Positions 1 to 7,287 of a DNA stretch of 64,000 bases are shown piece by piece. Position 1 is the stretch's first letter; each line of letters begins with the position of its first letter. The notes under the pieces were generated by a model. That model searched no databases and had not been told where the DNA came from. It was given only the letters and a program-made list of their open reading frames with translations. The position numbers and the translations under genes are program-made. Origin of the DNA: an uncultured Clostridia bacterium (GTDB taxonomy: Bacteria > Bacillota > Clostridia > Oscillospirales > Acutalibacteraceae); contig CALWIP010000023.1 of the NCBI GenBank assembly GCA_944380775.1, forward strand, positions 62,001 to 126,000, read 5' to 3'.

Positions 1-67
1 GGACCAAGCGGCCTACACGCTGAAAATTGTGCGCGACCCTGCGCCGCTGGCGAAATGGCTGCCGTAA
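1..67 (+). CDS. 3' end of an unidentified protein (partial)
   Basis: An open frame enters from the left edge and stops at TAA 65-67. Only the last 21 residues are visible, ending LKIVRDPAPLAKWLP. This is too short to assign a family. It runs towards the araC-type gene, with a GC-rich hairpin between the two. A sugar-catabolic role would suit the neighbours, but that is a guess. Confidence 0.5.
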   Translation, partial: DQAAYTLKIVRDPAPLAKWLP

Positions 68-81
68 AGATGGAAGCGCAA

Positions 82-105
82 AGCGCGGCGGGGCTCTGCC
101 GCGCT
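82..105. terminator. GC-rich hairpin between convergent genes
   Basis: An 8-bp perfect stem (AGCGCGGC / GCCGCGCT) with an 8-nt loop lies between the partial plus-strand gene and the stop of the minus-strand araC-type gene. The T-runs on both sides are poor, so termination is plausible but not strong. Confidence 0.4.
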
Positions 106-989
106 TACTGTTTGGCCGCGCGCAGGGCGGGTCCCTTTTCCCGCCGGAATTGTTTCGGGGTTTTCCCGAATTCCCGCTGGAAACCTTTGAGGAAATTTGA
201 AAGGTCGCCAAACCCGCTCGCCTCAAACGCCTCCCGCACGCTTGCCCCGTCAAGCAGCAGCAGCTTCGCGGCGATTAAGCGTTTTTTACGGATGTACTGG
301 TGCAGCGTCAAGCCGACATATTGCTTGAATTGGCGGCCCAAATGGAATTTGCTCACATAAAACCGCGCGGAAAGCGCGTCCAGCGACAAGTCCGCGCACA
401 GGTTTTCATTGATGTAGCGCAGGACCTCGCTGACCTTCTCGTGGTAGACGATGTCATACCCCTCGTCTCCCTTGACCTGGAGGTACGCCCCGTTGACCAG
501 CACCAAAAGCTCAGTCAAATACGCTTGCAGCAGCGCCTCGCGCCCGTAAAATGTGCGGCGGGAGGCTTCTTCCATGCGCTGGAGGCGCTCATAAATCTCC
601 TGGCCCAGCGCGCCGCCGGGCCGCAGCAGGTTGTGGTGCCGCCGGGCCGACGCCTCAAAGCAGGAAGCGAGGTCCTCGCCTCCGCGCGAAAGACTGCGCA
701 GATACGCCGGACGGATCCACACGACAAAGCGGTCGTAGGGGCAACCGTCTTCCACCAGCGGCTTGTGCAGCTCGCGGTTGTTCGTCAAAAGGAGGTCGCC
801 GCGCTGCAGGCGGTAGGTCTTCCCCTCCACCACGTAGGAGACGTTCCCGGAGAGGAAATAGTATAATTCGTAAAAATCGTGGCTGTGGTATGCAACGTCG
901 ACCGGACGGGTATTGGTATTGTGGAAAAACTCAAAATCCGGGCGGTTCATGACCTGCCGGGAGGAAAATTGCGCCGTTTCCTCTCTCAT
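105..989 (-). CDS. AraC-family transcriptional regulator
   Basis: This 294-residue protein has the two-domain layout of sugar-responsive AraC regulators. Residues about 20-150 form a cupin-like ligand domain (HSHDFYELYY at 35-44, then RGDLLLT). Residues about 185-290 carry the paired helix-turn-helix DNA-binding domain, with the typical ending SGFGDLSNFLKGFQREFG followed by KTPKQFRRE. It is divergent from an SDR gene of hexuronate type. A 22-bp-spaced direct repeat next to the SDR -35 box is its likely target, so it probably activates the SDR gene in response to a sugar acid. The inducer cannot be read from the sequence. Confidence 0.93.
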   Translation of the reverse strand: MREETAQFSSRQVMNRPDFEFFHNTNTRPVDVAYHSHDFYELYYFLSGNVSYVVEGKTYRLQRGDLLLTNNRELHKPLVEDGCPYDRFVVWIRPAYLRSLSRGGEDLASCFEASARRHHNLLRPGGALGQEIYERLQRMEEASRRTFYGREALLQAYLTELLVLVNGAYLQVKGDEGYDIVYHEKVSEVLRYINENLCADLSLDALSARFYVSKFHLGRQFKQYVGLTLHQYIRKKRLIAAKLLLLDGASVREAFEASGFGDLSNFLKGFQREFGKTPKQFRREKGPALRAAKQ

Positions 990-1039
990 TGACTTCCCTT
1001 CTTTCCCTTTTCCCGCATAGAACGCGCTATTGTTCTTTT

Positions 1040-1068
1040 ATTTTAGGCCTTTTCCCCAAAAAATGCAA
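1040..1068 (-). promoter_or_regulatory. Candidate promoter of the araC-type gene
   Basis: On the minus strand a TTGCAT -35 is followed after 17 bp by a TAAAAT -10 (plus-strand ATTTTA at 1040-1045). The start codon is at 989, giving a leader of roughly 45 nt. Confidence 0.45.
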
Positions 1069-1110
1069 GGGAATCAGTTGAAATTCTCCCCAACACGTGC
1101 GCAAGGATTG

Positions 1111-1142
1111 AGCAAGATTCCCCATTTTTTACAGCAAGATTC
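1111..1142 (+). promoter_or_regulatory. 10-bp direct repeat, likely AraC-type operator
   Basis: AGCAAGATTC occurs at 1111-1120 and again at 1133-1142, in the same orientation, 22 bp apart (two helical turns). The second copy ends 3 bp before the -35 box of the SDR promoter. This is the usual geometry of activator half-sites for AraC proteins, one of which is encoded next door. Confidence 0.7.
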
Positions 1143-1145
1143 TCA

Positions 1146-1174
1146 GTGACAATTCTTTTCCGGCGCGTTATACT
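1146..1174 (+). promoter_or_regulatory. Sigma-A-type promoter of the SDR gene
   Basis: GTGACA at 1146-1151 matches the -35 consensus at five of six positions. A 17-bp spacer leads to TATACT at 1169-1174. The predicted transcript starts near 1181, about 70 nt before the ATG. Confidence 0.75.
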
Positions 1175-1248
1175 AAGAGCAAAGAAACGGGGCCGGGCCG
1201 TAGCCCCGGCGGAACACCTGAAACATCTGAATAGAAAGGAAGATCGCT

Positions 1249-2100
1249 ATGTCAAAACTGCCGTTACAGATCGATCTGAGCGGGAAAGTCGCCGTTGTCA
1301 CCGGCGCTGGCGGCGTGTTGTGCAGCATGTTTGCCAAAGCCATCGCCCAGTGCGGCGCAAAGGTCGCCCTGTTAGACCTGAACGAAGAGGCTGCCTGCAA
1401 ATATGCGGACGAAATCAACGCGGAGGGTTACACCGCCAAGGGCTACAAGGCCAATGTGCTGGACAAGGCCTCCCTGGAAGAGGTCCACGAAAAGGTCCTC
1501 GCCGACTTCGGCCCCTGCGACATCCTCATCAACGGCGCGGGCGGCAATAATCCGCGCGCGACCACGACGAATGAATATTATTTCCCCGGCGACCTGGACA
1601 AAGACGTGGTGTCTTTCTTTGACCTGGACCAGAGCGGCGTAGAGTTTGTTTTCAACCTCAATTTCATCGGCACGCTGGTTCCCACGCAGGTCTTCGCGAA
1701 GGACCTGGTGGAAAAGCCCGGTTCCACCATCATCAACATCAGCTCGATGAACGCATTCACCCCGCTGACCAAAATCCCGGCATACTCCGGCGCGAAGGCG
1801 GCCATCAGCAATTTCACCCAGTGGCTGGCCGTGCACTTTGCCAAGGTGGGCATCCGCGTCAACGCCATTGCCCCGGGCTTCTTTGTCACGAAGCAGAATG
1901 AAAAACTGCTCTATAATGACGATGGCACGCCAACGGCGCGCACCGGCAAGATCCTTGCCGCTACCCCGATGGGGCGCTTCGGCGAAAGCGAAGAACTGGT
2001 CGGCACGCTGCTGTACCTGCTCTCGAACGAGGCGGCGGGTTTTGTCACCGGCGTGGTCATCCCGGTAGACGGCGGCTTCAGCGCCTACTCCGGCGTATAA
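1249..2100 (+). CDS. SDR-family oxidoreductase, likely D-mannonate oxidoreductase (fructuronate reductase)
   Basis: This 283-residue protein is a classical NAD(P)-dependent short-chain dehydrogenase. It has a Rossmann glycine segment TGAGGVLC at 18-25, an NGAGG segment at 95-99, and the catalytic Ser165/166, Tyr179 and Lys183 (YSGAK). The glycine segment departs from the usual TGxxxGIG and resembles the Firmicutes YjmF/UxuB-type SDRs that interconvert D-fructuronate and D-mannonate. Mannonate dehydratase (uxuA) lies 23 kb away in the same window, which supports a hexuronate role. Gluconate 5-dehydrogenase is the main alternative. The ATG follows AAAGGAAG by 6 nt. Regulation is probably through the divergent AraC-type protein. 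Confidence 0.8.
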   Translation: MSKLPLQIDLSGKVAVVTGAGGVLCSMFAKAIAQCGAKVALLDLNEEAACKYADEINAEGYTAKGYKANVLDKASLEEVHEKVLADFGPCDILINGAGGNNPRATTTNEYYFPGDLDKDVVSFFDLDQSGVEFVFNLNFIGTLVPTQVFAKDLVEKPGSTIINISSMNAFTPLTKIPAYSGAKAAISNFTQWLAVHFAKVGIRVNAIAPGFFVTKQNEKLLYNDDGTPTARTGKILAATPMGRFGESEELVGTLLYLLSNEAAGFVTGVVIPVDGGFSAYSGV

Positions 2101-2142
2101 CGCCTTTCATATCGCTTCCTTCTTTTTCTGTCATATTGTTAG

Positions 2143-2186
2143 GGAAAGTCCGCGGGTTGACAACCCGCGGGCTTTCCTCTTTTCTC
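2143..2186 (+). terminator. Intrinsic terminator of the SDR gene
   Basis: A long stem pairs GGAAAG and CCGCGGGTTG with CAACCCGCGG and CTTTCC, and is followed by CTCTTTTCTC. It begins about 40 nt after the SDR stop codon. Confidence 0.8.
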
Positions 2187-2199
2187 TCGCCCGGCTCCG

Positions 2200-2242
2200 G
2201 CAAAAGTGAGGGGCCCCGGCGCAGCCGGGACCCCTCGCTTTT
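2200..2242. terminator. Terminator of the feo operon (works both ways)
   Basis: The 13-nt arms GAGGGGCCCCGGC and GCCGGGACCCCTC (2208-2236), with one mismatched pair, are flanked by TTTTG-type runs on both strands. On the minus strand it lies directly after the last feo gene. Confidence 0.7.
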
Positions 2243-2244
2243 GT

Positions 2245-2427
2245 TTACCGTTTTTCCCGTTGGGAAGGGCCGCCCGGTTTGGCGGCATTCCGGCGGCATG
2301 CGCCGCACGCGCCGGAGCATCCGGAACAACCGGAACAGCCGCTCCCCCGGCGCTTCCAGCAGGCGCGCAACGCCAGGCAGGCCAACGCCGCGACCACGGC
2401 CAGCAGGAAGAAATCCATCGGCTGCAA
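2245..2427 (-). CDS. FeoB-associated Cys-rich membrane protein
   Basis: This 60-residue protein has one N-terminal membrane helix (about residues 4-23). A cysteine-glycine cluster CSGCSGCSGACGAC follows, then a basic tail. This is the layout of the small proteins encoded directly after feoB in many Firmicutes; their role in iron uptake is not settled, and metal binding on the cytoplasmic side is a common suggestion. The start is a TTG at 2427 with GGGGGGAG just upstream; an in-frame ATG lies three codons later. It follows feoB by 15 nt, so it is the third gene of the operon. Confidence 0.88.
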   Translation of the reverse strand: MQPMDFFLLAVVAALACLALRACWKRRGSGCSGCSGCSGACGACRRNAAKPGGPSQREKR

Positions 2428-2442
2428 CCGGCTCCCCCCTTT

Positions 2443-4446
2443 TTACACGAGCAAGAGACCCACGCGGTACACCAGGAACGCCACCACCCACGCGACGCCG
2501 GTCTGCGCAACAACCACCAGCAATGCGCTGCGTGCGCTGCCCATCTCCCTTTTAACGGCGCTGATGGCCGCGACGCACGGGGTGTAAAGCAGGGTGAAAA
2601 TAAGGAACGCAAACGCCGCCAGCGGCGTGAACATCCCGCTCAGCGCGGCGGGCAGATCTGCCGTGCCGGTACCGGTGAGCACCGCCAGCGTGCTCACCAC
2701 CGCCTCTTTGGCGCTAAAGCCCGTGATAAGCGCGGTAGAAACGCGCCAATCTTCGAACCCAAGCGGCGCAAAAATCGGGGCGATCCAGCGGCCGATCATC
2801 GCCAGCATGCTCTGCGCGCTGTCTTCCACAACATTCAGGCGCGTGTCAAAGCTCTGCAGGAACCAGATGATGATTGTCGCCACGAAAATGATGGTAAACG
2901 CACGCGTGAGGAAATCCTTAGCCTTGTCCCACATCAAGAGCGCCACGCTTTTTGCGCTGGGGAAGCGGTAATTCGGCAGCTCCATGACAAACGGCACCGG
3001 CTTGCCGCGGAACAGCGTCCCCTTGAGCAGCAGGCCGCTGAGGATACCGGCCAAAATGCCGGAAACATACAGCGCAATCATGATCCACGCACTGTAGCCG
3101 GGGAAAAACGTCATGGCGAACACCGAGTAAATCGGCAACTTCGCGCTGCAGCTCATGAACGGCGTGAGGAGGATCGTCATGCGGCGGTCCCGCTCGCTGG
3201 AGAGCGTGCGCGTCGCCATAATCGCCGGGACGGAACAGCCGAAGCCGATGAGCATCGGCACAAAGCTGCGGCCGGAGAGGCCGATCTTGCGCAGCAGCTT
3301 ATCCATCACGAACGCCACGCGCGCCATGTACCCGCTATCCTCCAAAATGGAAAGGAAGAAGAACAGCACGACAATGGTCGGCAGGAATGAAAGCACGCTA
3401 CCCACGCCGGCAAAGATCCCGTCGATAATCAAAGAATGAACCACCGGATTGATCCCGTAGGCCGTCAGGCCGTGGTCCGCCGCCGCGGTGACCGCGTCGA
3501 TGCCGAGGGACAAGAGGCTGTCCAGCGCGCTGCCAATGACGCCGAAGGTGAGCCAGAAGATCAGCATCATAATGGCGAGAAAAATCGGGATTGCCAGATA
3601 TTTATGCGTGAGGATGCTGTCGATCTTCACGCTGCGCAGGTACCCCTTGGACTCGCCGCTCTTGACCACGGTTTCAGCGCACAACTTTTCAATAAAGGTG
3701 TAGCGCATGTCCGCCAGGGCCGCCTCGCGGTCGGTGCCGAGCTCCGCTTCCATTTCTGAAACGCTGTAATCCAGCAATTCTTTCTCGTTGTCAGAGAGCT
3801 TGAGCGCCTCCATCATCGGCGCGTCGCCCTCTACCAGCTTGGTTGCGGCAAAGCGCGGCGGCACATGGATGCGCTCCGCGTGGTCCTCCACCAGGTGGGC
3901 GATAGCGTGGATGGCGCGGTGCACCGCGCCCGAGCAGAAATCCAGCCGCTTGGGCTTTTGCCGCGCCTCCGCCGTTGCAATAATGGTACGGATCAGCTCT
4001 TCCACGCCCTCGTTTTTGCTGGCGGAAATCGGCACCACAGGGACGCCGAGCTCTGCTTGCAGCTTTGCGATGTCGATGGTCCCGCCGTTCGCGCGGACTT
4101 CGTCCATCATATTGAGCGCCAGCACCATCGGCATATTGAGCTCAATGAGCTGCAACGTCAAATAAAGATTGCGCTCGATATTGGTCGCATCCACAATATT
4201 GATGATGCCGTCGGGCTTCTGCTGCAAGAGGAAATCCCGTGTGACAATCTCTTCGTTTGTGTAAGGAGAAAGCGAGTAAATGCCCGGCAGATCGACAACT
4301 TGGACTTCCCGATGCCCGCGCACAGAGCCGCTCTTCTGTTCCACCGTCACGCCCGGGAAGTTCCCCACATGCTGGTTGGAGCCGGTAAGCTGGTTGAACA
4401 GCGTTGTTTTGCCGCAGTTTTGGTTCCCCGCCAACGCCAGGATCAT
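2443..4446 (-). CDS. feoB: Ferrous iron transport protein B
   Basis: This 667-residue inner-membrane GTPase takes up Fe(II). The N-terminal G domain shows G1 GNQNCGKTT at 7-15, G3 DLPG at 52-55, G4 NMMD at 112-115 and G5 SASKNEG at 141-147. A helical spacer follows. From about residue 285 there are two Gate-type membrane regions containing FVPMLIGFGCSVPAIMATRT and a later GFSAKEAVVSTLA segment. Length and domain order are normal for FeoB. Its ATG overlaps the feoA stop as ATGA, showing translational coupling. Confidence 0.97.
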   Translation of the reverse strand: MILALAGNQNCGKTTLFNQLTGSNQHVGNFPGVTVEQKSGSVRGHREVQVVDLPGIYSLSPYTNEEIVTRDFLLQQKPDGIINIVDATNIERNLYLTLQLIELNMPMVLALNMMDEVRANGGTIDIAKLQAELGVPVVPISASKNEGVEELIRTIIATAEARQKPKRLDFCSGAVHRAIHAIAHLVEDHAERIHVPPRFAATKLVEGDAPMMEALKLSDNEKELLDYSVSEMEAELGTDREAALADMRYTFIEKLCAETVVKSGESKGYLRSVKIDSILTHKYLAIPIFLAIMMLIFWLTFGVIGSALDSLLSLGIDAVTAAADHGLTAYGINPVVHSLIIDGIFAGVGSVLSFLPTIVVLFFFLSILEDSGYMARVAFVMDKLLRKIGLSGRSFVPMLIGFGCSVPAIMATRTLSSERDRRMTILLTPFMSCSAKLPIYSVFAMTFFPGYSAWIMIALYVSGILAGILSGLLLKGTLFRGKPVPFVMELPNYRFPSAKSVALLMWDKAKDFLTRAFTIIFVATIIIWFLQSFDTRLNVVEDSAQSMLAMIGRWIAPIFAPLGFEDWRVSTALITGFSAKEAVVSTLAVLTGTGTADLPAALSGMFTPLAAFAFLIFTLLYTPCVAAISAVKREMGSARSALLVVVAQTGVAWVVAFLVYRVGLLLV

Positions 4447-4676
4447 GCCATTTCCACCCTTTCTACCTCGATCTCCTGCGCGTCTTGCACGCGCAGGGTC
4501 AGCTCATAGCCGCGCAGATGCACCTCGATGGGGTCTCCCATCGGCGCAACCTTGCGCACCATGACCTCGGTACGGGGCGTCAGGCCCATGTCCAGCAGCC
4601 TGCGCCGCAGCGCGCCCTCCCCGTTCACCGCAAGGATCTTGGCGGACTGCCCTATTTTTAATTCCGCTAACGTCAT
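4443..4676 (-). CDS. feoA: Ferrous iron transport protein A
   Basis: This 77-residue SH3-like protein accompanies FeoB in Fe(II) uptake. Visible family features are the LKIGQSAKI opening, RRRLLDMGLTP in the middle and LRGYELTLR near the end. The ATG at 4676 was chosen because AAAGGA lies about 11 nt upstream; a TTG at 4703 would add nine residues. The gene overlaps feoB by 4 nt, and its promoter lies about 40 nt upstream. Confidence 0.95.
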   Translation of the reverse strand: MTLAELKIGQSAKILAVNGEGALRRRLLDMGLTPRTEVMVRKVAPMGDPIEVHLRGYELTLRVQDAQEIEVERVEMA

Positions 4677-4716
4677 TTTCTCCACTGTCCTTTCTTCTCC
4701 CAAAAGGATTGCTTCC

Positions 4717-4746
4717 AGTGTAACTTTTTGGGGCGCACTTTGTCAA
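4717..4746 (-). promoter_or_regulatory. Promoter of feoAB
   Basis: A perfect TTGACA -35 (plus TGTCAA 4741-4746) and TACACT -10 (4717-4722) are separated by 18 bp. The leader to feoA is about 35 nt. No clear Fur or DtxR box could be recognised by eye. Confidence 0.7.
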
Positions 4747-4848
4747 GTGTGCAGAGGAAATTCCGCAAAAACGGGCCCTCTCCGCCTTTTCCCCCTTTTT
4801 CCGCCAGGTTTTCACAGCGGCCTGCGGCGGTCCCGGCTCTTTCCGGGC

Positions 4849-4883
4849 AAAAAAGAGCGGGCCTGCGCGGCCCGTTCTTTTTT
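4849..4883. terminator. Symmetric intrinsic terminator after the PII-like gene
   Basis: AAAAAAGA and CGGGCC pair with GGCCCG and TCTTTTTT around a 5-nt loop. It carries a T6 run on each strand, so it can terminate in either direction. It separates the DUF1538/PII module from the feo promoter. Confidence 0.85.
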
Positions 4884-4915
4884 GCGGTCTTGTGTTGCGC
4901 CGGTCTACTCTTCGT

Positions 4916-5602
4916 TCAGCCAGAAAGCCCAATTAATTCGTCCACCGGGAGCGAGAGGACAATCCCCTGGGCCTCTGTTTTCAGGCCCGCGGCCTGGTTG
5001 ACCGCCTGCATAATGGCGAGTTTTTTCTCGCGCTCCACCAGAATAGCGACCACGTCCTTTTCCGGCTGCAGCGTCACGCCCAAAAAGCGCTCCGCGCCGT
5101 CGCTGCCCGCACCGCGCGCCCGCAGCGAGGTTCCGCCGGACGCCCCCGCTTCACGGGCGGCTTCCATTACGGTTTCCACATAGCCTTGGTTCACCACGGC
5201 AACCACCAGACTAAACTGCGAGGGTTTTTCCATCCGTTTTCCTTCCTTTCTTCTTCCCACCGGCTGGACGGCCGGAAGCATTTCACAAGCGAGGGAGCAG
5301 ATGCCGGAGAGCGGGACCGTAAACGCAATGCCGTTTCCCGGCTTTTTCATCTGCATCCGGTAGGAGATCTCCTTCAAAACGGCCGGCGCCTCCTCCTCCG
5401 GGAGGAGGCAGGACACCACTTCCTTCGTGGTGTCCCCCAGACCGAGCCGGTCCAGGATGGCGGAACTCGCCGTCCCCATCCCCAGGCAGAAGAGCTGCAA
5501 ATGCATCCCCCGCCGGTGCAGGATGGCGGAAACCGTCTCCCCGCTGCCATGATCAACGATCGACACCAGCAACTTTGCCACCGGCAACGGATTCTTCTCC
5601 AT
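4916..5602 (-). CDS. Tandem PII-like (GlnB-type) regulator
   Basis: This 228-residue protein contains two PII-like halves: residues about 8-108 (VAKLLVSIVDHG opening, a KEVVSCLLP strand, then ISYRMQMKKPGNGIAFTVP) and 128-220 (FSLVVAVVNQGYVETVMEAA, KDVVAILVE, GIVLSLPVDEL). PII proteins are trimeric sensors that bind nucleotides and control transporters or enzymes. No uridylylation-type T-loop motif is obvious. ATG 5602 has GAGGAGG 6 nt upstream and overlaps the end of the DUF1538 gene by 50 nt. A second ATG at 5233 (residue 124) has its own AAGGAAGGA 6 nt upstream, so a separate 105-residue second half may also be made. The PII assignment is from recognition only; the adjacent transporter makes it credible. 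Confidence 0.8.
   Translation of the reverse strand: MEKNPLPVAKLLVSIVDHGSGETVSAILHRRGMHLQLFCLGMGTASSAILDRLGLGDTTKEVVSCLLPEEEAPAVLKEISYRMQMKKPGNGIAFTVPLSGICSLACEMLPAVQPVGRRKEGKRMEKPSQFSLVVAVVNQGYVETVMEAAREAGASGGTSLRARGAGSDGAERFLGVTLQPEKDVVAILVEREKKLAIMQAVNQAAGLKTEAQGIVLSLPVDELIGLSG
5220..5250 (-). promoter_or_regulatory. Internal ribosome binding site and start codon within the PII-like gene
   Basis: Minus-strand AAGGAAGGA lies 6 nt before an in-frame ATG at 5233-5231. It sits exactly at the junction of the two PII-like halves, where the full-length product reads the linker GRRKEGKR. The second half would be 105 residues on its own, a normal PII length. Confidence 0.6.
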
Positions 5603-7121
5603 GCAAGGCCTCCTCTTCATAATCAATAATCTGGTCGTCTGCCGCTTCCAGGTCCACGGGCCGCACGGTGCGCGCACGCTTCCTGTGGGAGAATACGCCC
5701 AAAAGCTGGATGGTGATCAGCGGGGTCATCGCCACCAGCGCTACCACGCCGAACGCGTCCGTCAAAATGTCGCCGCCCACTGCGGCGCACGCCCCCATTG
5801 CAAACGGCAGCAAAAACGCTGCTGTCATCGGCCCGCTGGCCACGCCGCCGGAGTCAAATGCGATGCCGGTGAAGATCGGCGGGGCAAAGAAAGTGAGCAA
5901 CAGGGCCAGCGCGTAGCCGGGGATGACGATCCAATAAATCGAAATGCCGGTGAGCACCCGCAGCATGGAAAGCCCAAGCGAAAGGGCCACGCCGATGGAA
6001 AGGCTGCGCTGCATCGCCTTTTGCGAGATGGCGCCGTCCGACACCTCTTCCACCTGTTTATTCAGCACATGCACCGCGGGCTCCGCCGCGACGATGAAAT
6101 AACCGATAACCATGCCCAATGGAATGAGCACCCACGGGCGGCCGGACTCCACCAGTTCTGTCCCAAGGAAATAACCGGCCGGCATAAAGCCGATGTTCGC
6201 GCCTGTCAAAAACAGGGCGAGCCCGGCGAGCGTGTAGAGGAACCCGACGCCCATTTTGCCGATCTGCGGGCGGGTGAAGCGCCGGAACGCCAACTGGAAT
6301 ACCAGGAAAAACGCGAGGATCGGCAGCAGCGCGAGCAGCACCTCTTTTAAATAATCCGGAATGCCATGGGCGAATTCTGCCGCCACGTCCCTCGTGGTGA
6401 ACAAGGTCGGAATCGTAACCGGCTCATAGTTTGCGGAAGAGGGATTGTAGCAAATCCCTAAAATCAACACCGCCAAGATGGGGCCTACGCTGCAAAGAGC
6501 CACCAGCCCGAAGCTGTCTTCCTGCGTGTTTTTGTCGCTGCGCATGGCGGCAAGGCCTACGCCAAGCGACATGATAAACGGAACGGTGATCGGCCCGGTG
6601 GTTACGCCGCCCGAATCAAACGCCATTGGGACAAATGCGTTGGGCGAAAAAATAGACAACACAAAAACGACCGCGTAGCAGGCCAGCAGGAGCGTGGGCA
6701 ACTTCACGCGGAATAGCGTGCGCAGCACGGCAATCACCAGGAACACCCCTACGCCGGCCGCCACGGTGCCAATGAGCACCGGGTTCGGGATGGAAGGGAT
6801 CTGATTTGCCAGGACGGTGAGATCCGGCTCTGCGATGGTGATCAAAACCCCCATGACAAAAGAGACCAGCACCGCCAGCCACACTTTACGCGAGCGGGTG
6901 AGCTGCGCGCCGACGCCCTCACCCATCGGCATCATAGAAAGGTCCGCCCCCAAAGAGAAAAGGCCCATGCCTAAAATGGCCAGGCATGCGCCCGTTAAAA
7001 ACAGCAGAAGCGTCCCGATCGGCATCGGGGTGACCGTCACGCTCAACGCCAGCACGATCAGCGTGATGGGAAGCACCGAACTCAAGGCTTCCCGTGTTTT
7101 TTCTTTTAATTTTCCGTTCAT
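5553..7121 (-). CDS. DUF1538-family membrane protein with internal duplication
   Basis: This 522-residue polytopic membrane protein is built of two repeats. AFDSGGVTTGP at 167-177 is matched by AFDSGGVASGP at 421-431, AEPD at 97-100 by AEPA at 346-349, and DSFGLVAL at 202-209 by DAFGVVAL at 455-462. I recognise this as DUF1538, a family of unknown function that behaves like a transporter and is often found beside PII-like genes. The duplication suggests two pseudo-symmetric halves of a channel or carrier. Residues after about 480 form an acidic cytoplasmic tail. The start follows GAGAGG by 7 nt. The gene overlaps the PII-like gene, so the two are translationally coupled and probably form a sensor-gated transport unit. 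The substrate is unknown. Confidence 0.85.
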   Translation of the reverse strand: MNGKLKEKTREALSSVLPITLIVLALSVTVTPMPIGTLLLFLTGACLAILGMGLFSLGADLSMMPMGEGVGAQLTRSRKVWLAVLVSFVMGVLITIAEPDLTVLANQIPSIPNPVLIGTVAAGVGVFLVIAVLRTLFRVKLPTLLLACYAVVFVLSIFSPNAFVPMAFDSGGVTTGPITVPFIMSLGVGLAAMRSDKNTQEDSFGLVALCSVGPILAVLILGICYNPSSANYEPVTIPTLFTTRDVAAEFAHGIPDYLKEVLLALLPILAFFLVFQLAFRRFTRPQIGKMGVGFLYTLAGLALFLTGANIGFMPAGYFLGTELVESGRPWVLIPLGMVIGYFIVAAEPAVHVLNKQVEEVSDGAISQKAMQRSLSIGVALSLGLSMLRVLTGISIYWIVIPGYALALLLTFFAPPIFTGIAFDSGGVASGPMTAAFLLPFAMGACAAVGGDILTDAFGVVALVAMTPLITIQLLGVFSHRKRARTVRPVDLEAADDQIIDYEEEALHGEESVAGGKVAGVDR

Positions 7122-7134
7122 CTATGCGCCTCTC

Positions 7135-7215
7135 TTCCCGTTTGGATAAAATGACCTCTTTGTCCCTGTAGGGTTCCCTTCTTCTTAGAATAATTGTACC
7201 ATATCCAAACGGGAA
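7135..7215. repeat. Perfect 14-bp inverted repeat at the DUF1538 promoter and leader
   Basis: TTCCCGTTTGGATA at 7135-7148 has an exact inverted copy at 7202-7215, with 53 bp between. One arm sits in the -10/-35 spacer of the candidate promoter; the other abuts the ribosome binding site of the DUF1538 gene. It could be a pair of repressor sites or, if transcription starts upstream, an RNA stem. Confidence 0.7.
7193..7198 (-). promoter_or_regulatory. Candidate -10 box of the DUF1538/PII operon
   Basis: TACAAT on the minus strand. The matching -35 (TTTGTT at 17 bp) is weak, which suggests an activated or unusual promoter. The transcript would start near 7186. Confidence 0.45.
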
Positions 7216-7253
7216 AACAAAGCGAATTTCCAAAAAACTTTCTTCCGATGCCA

Positions 7254-7284
7254 GAAAAAGGGGGTCCGGCAATCCCCCGGGCCC
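7254..7284 (-). terminator. Terminator after comEA
   Basis: On the minus strand GGGG and CCGG pair with CCGG and CCCC, followed by TTTTTC. It lies 4 nt past the comEA stop and ends the long miaB-to-comEA gene train. Confidence 0.7.
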
Positions 7285-7287
7285 CTT

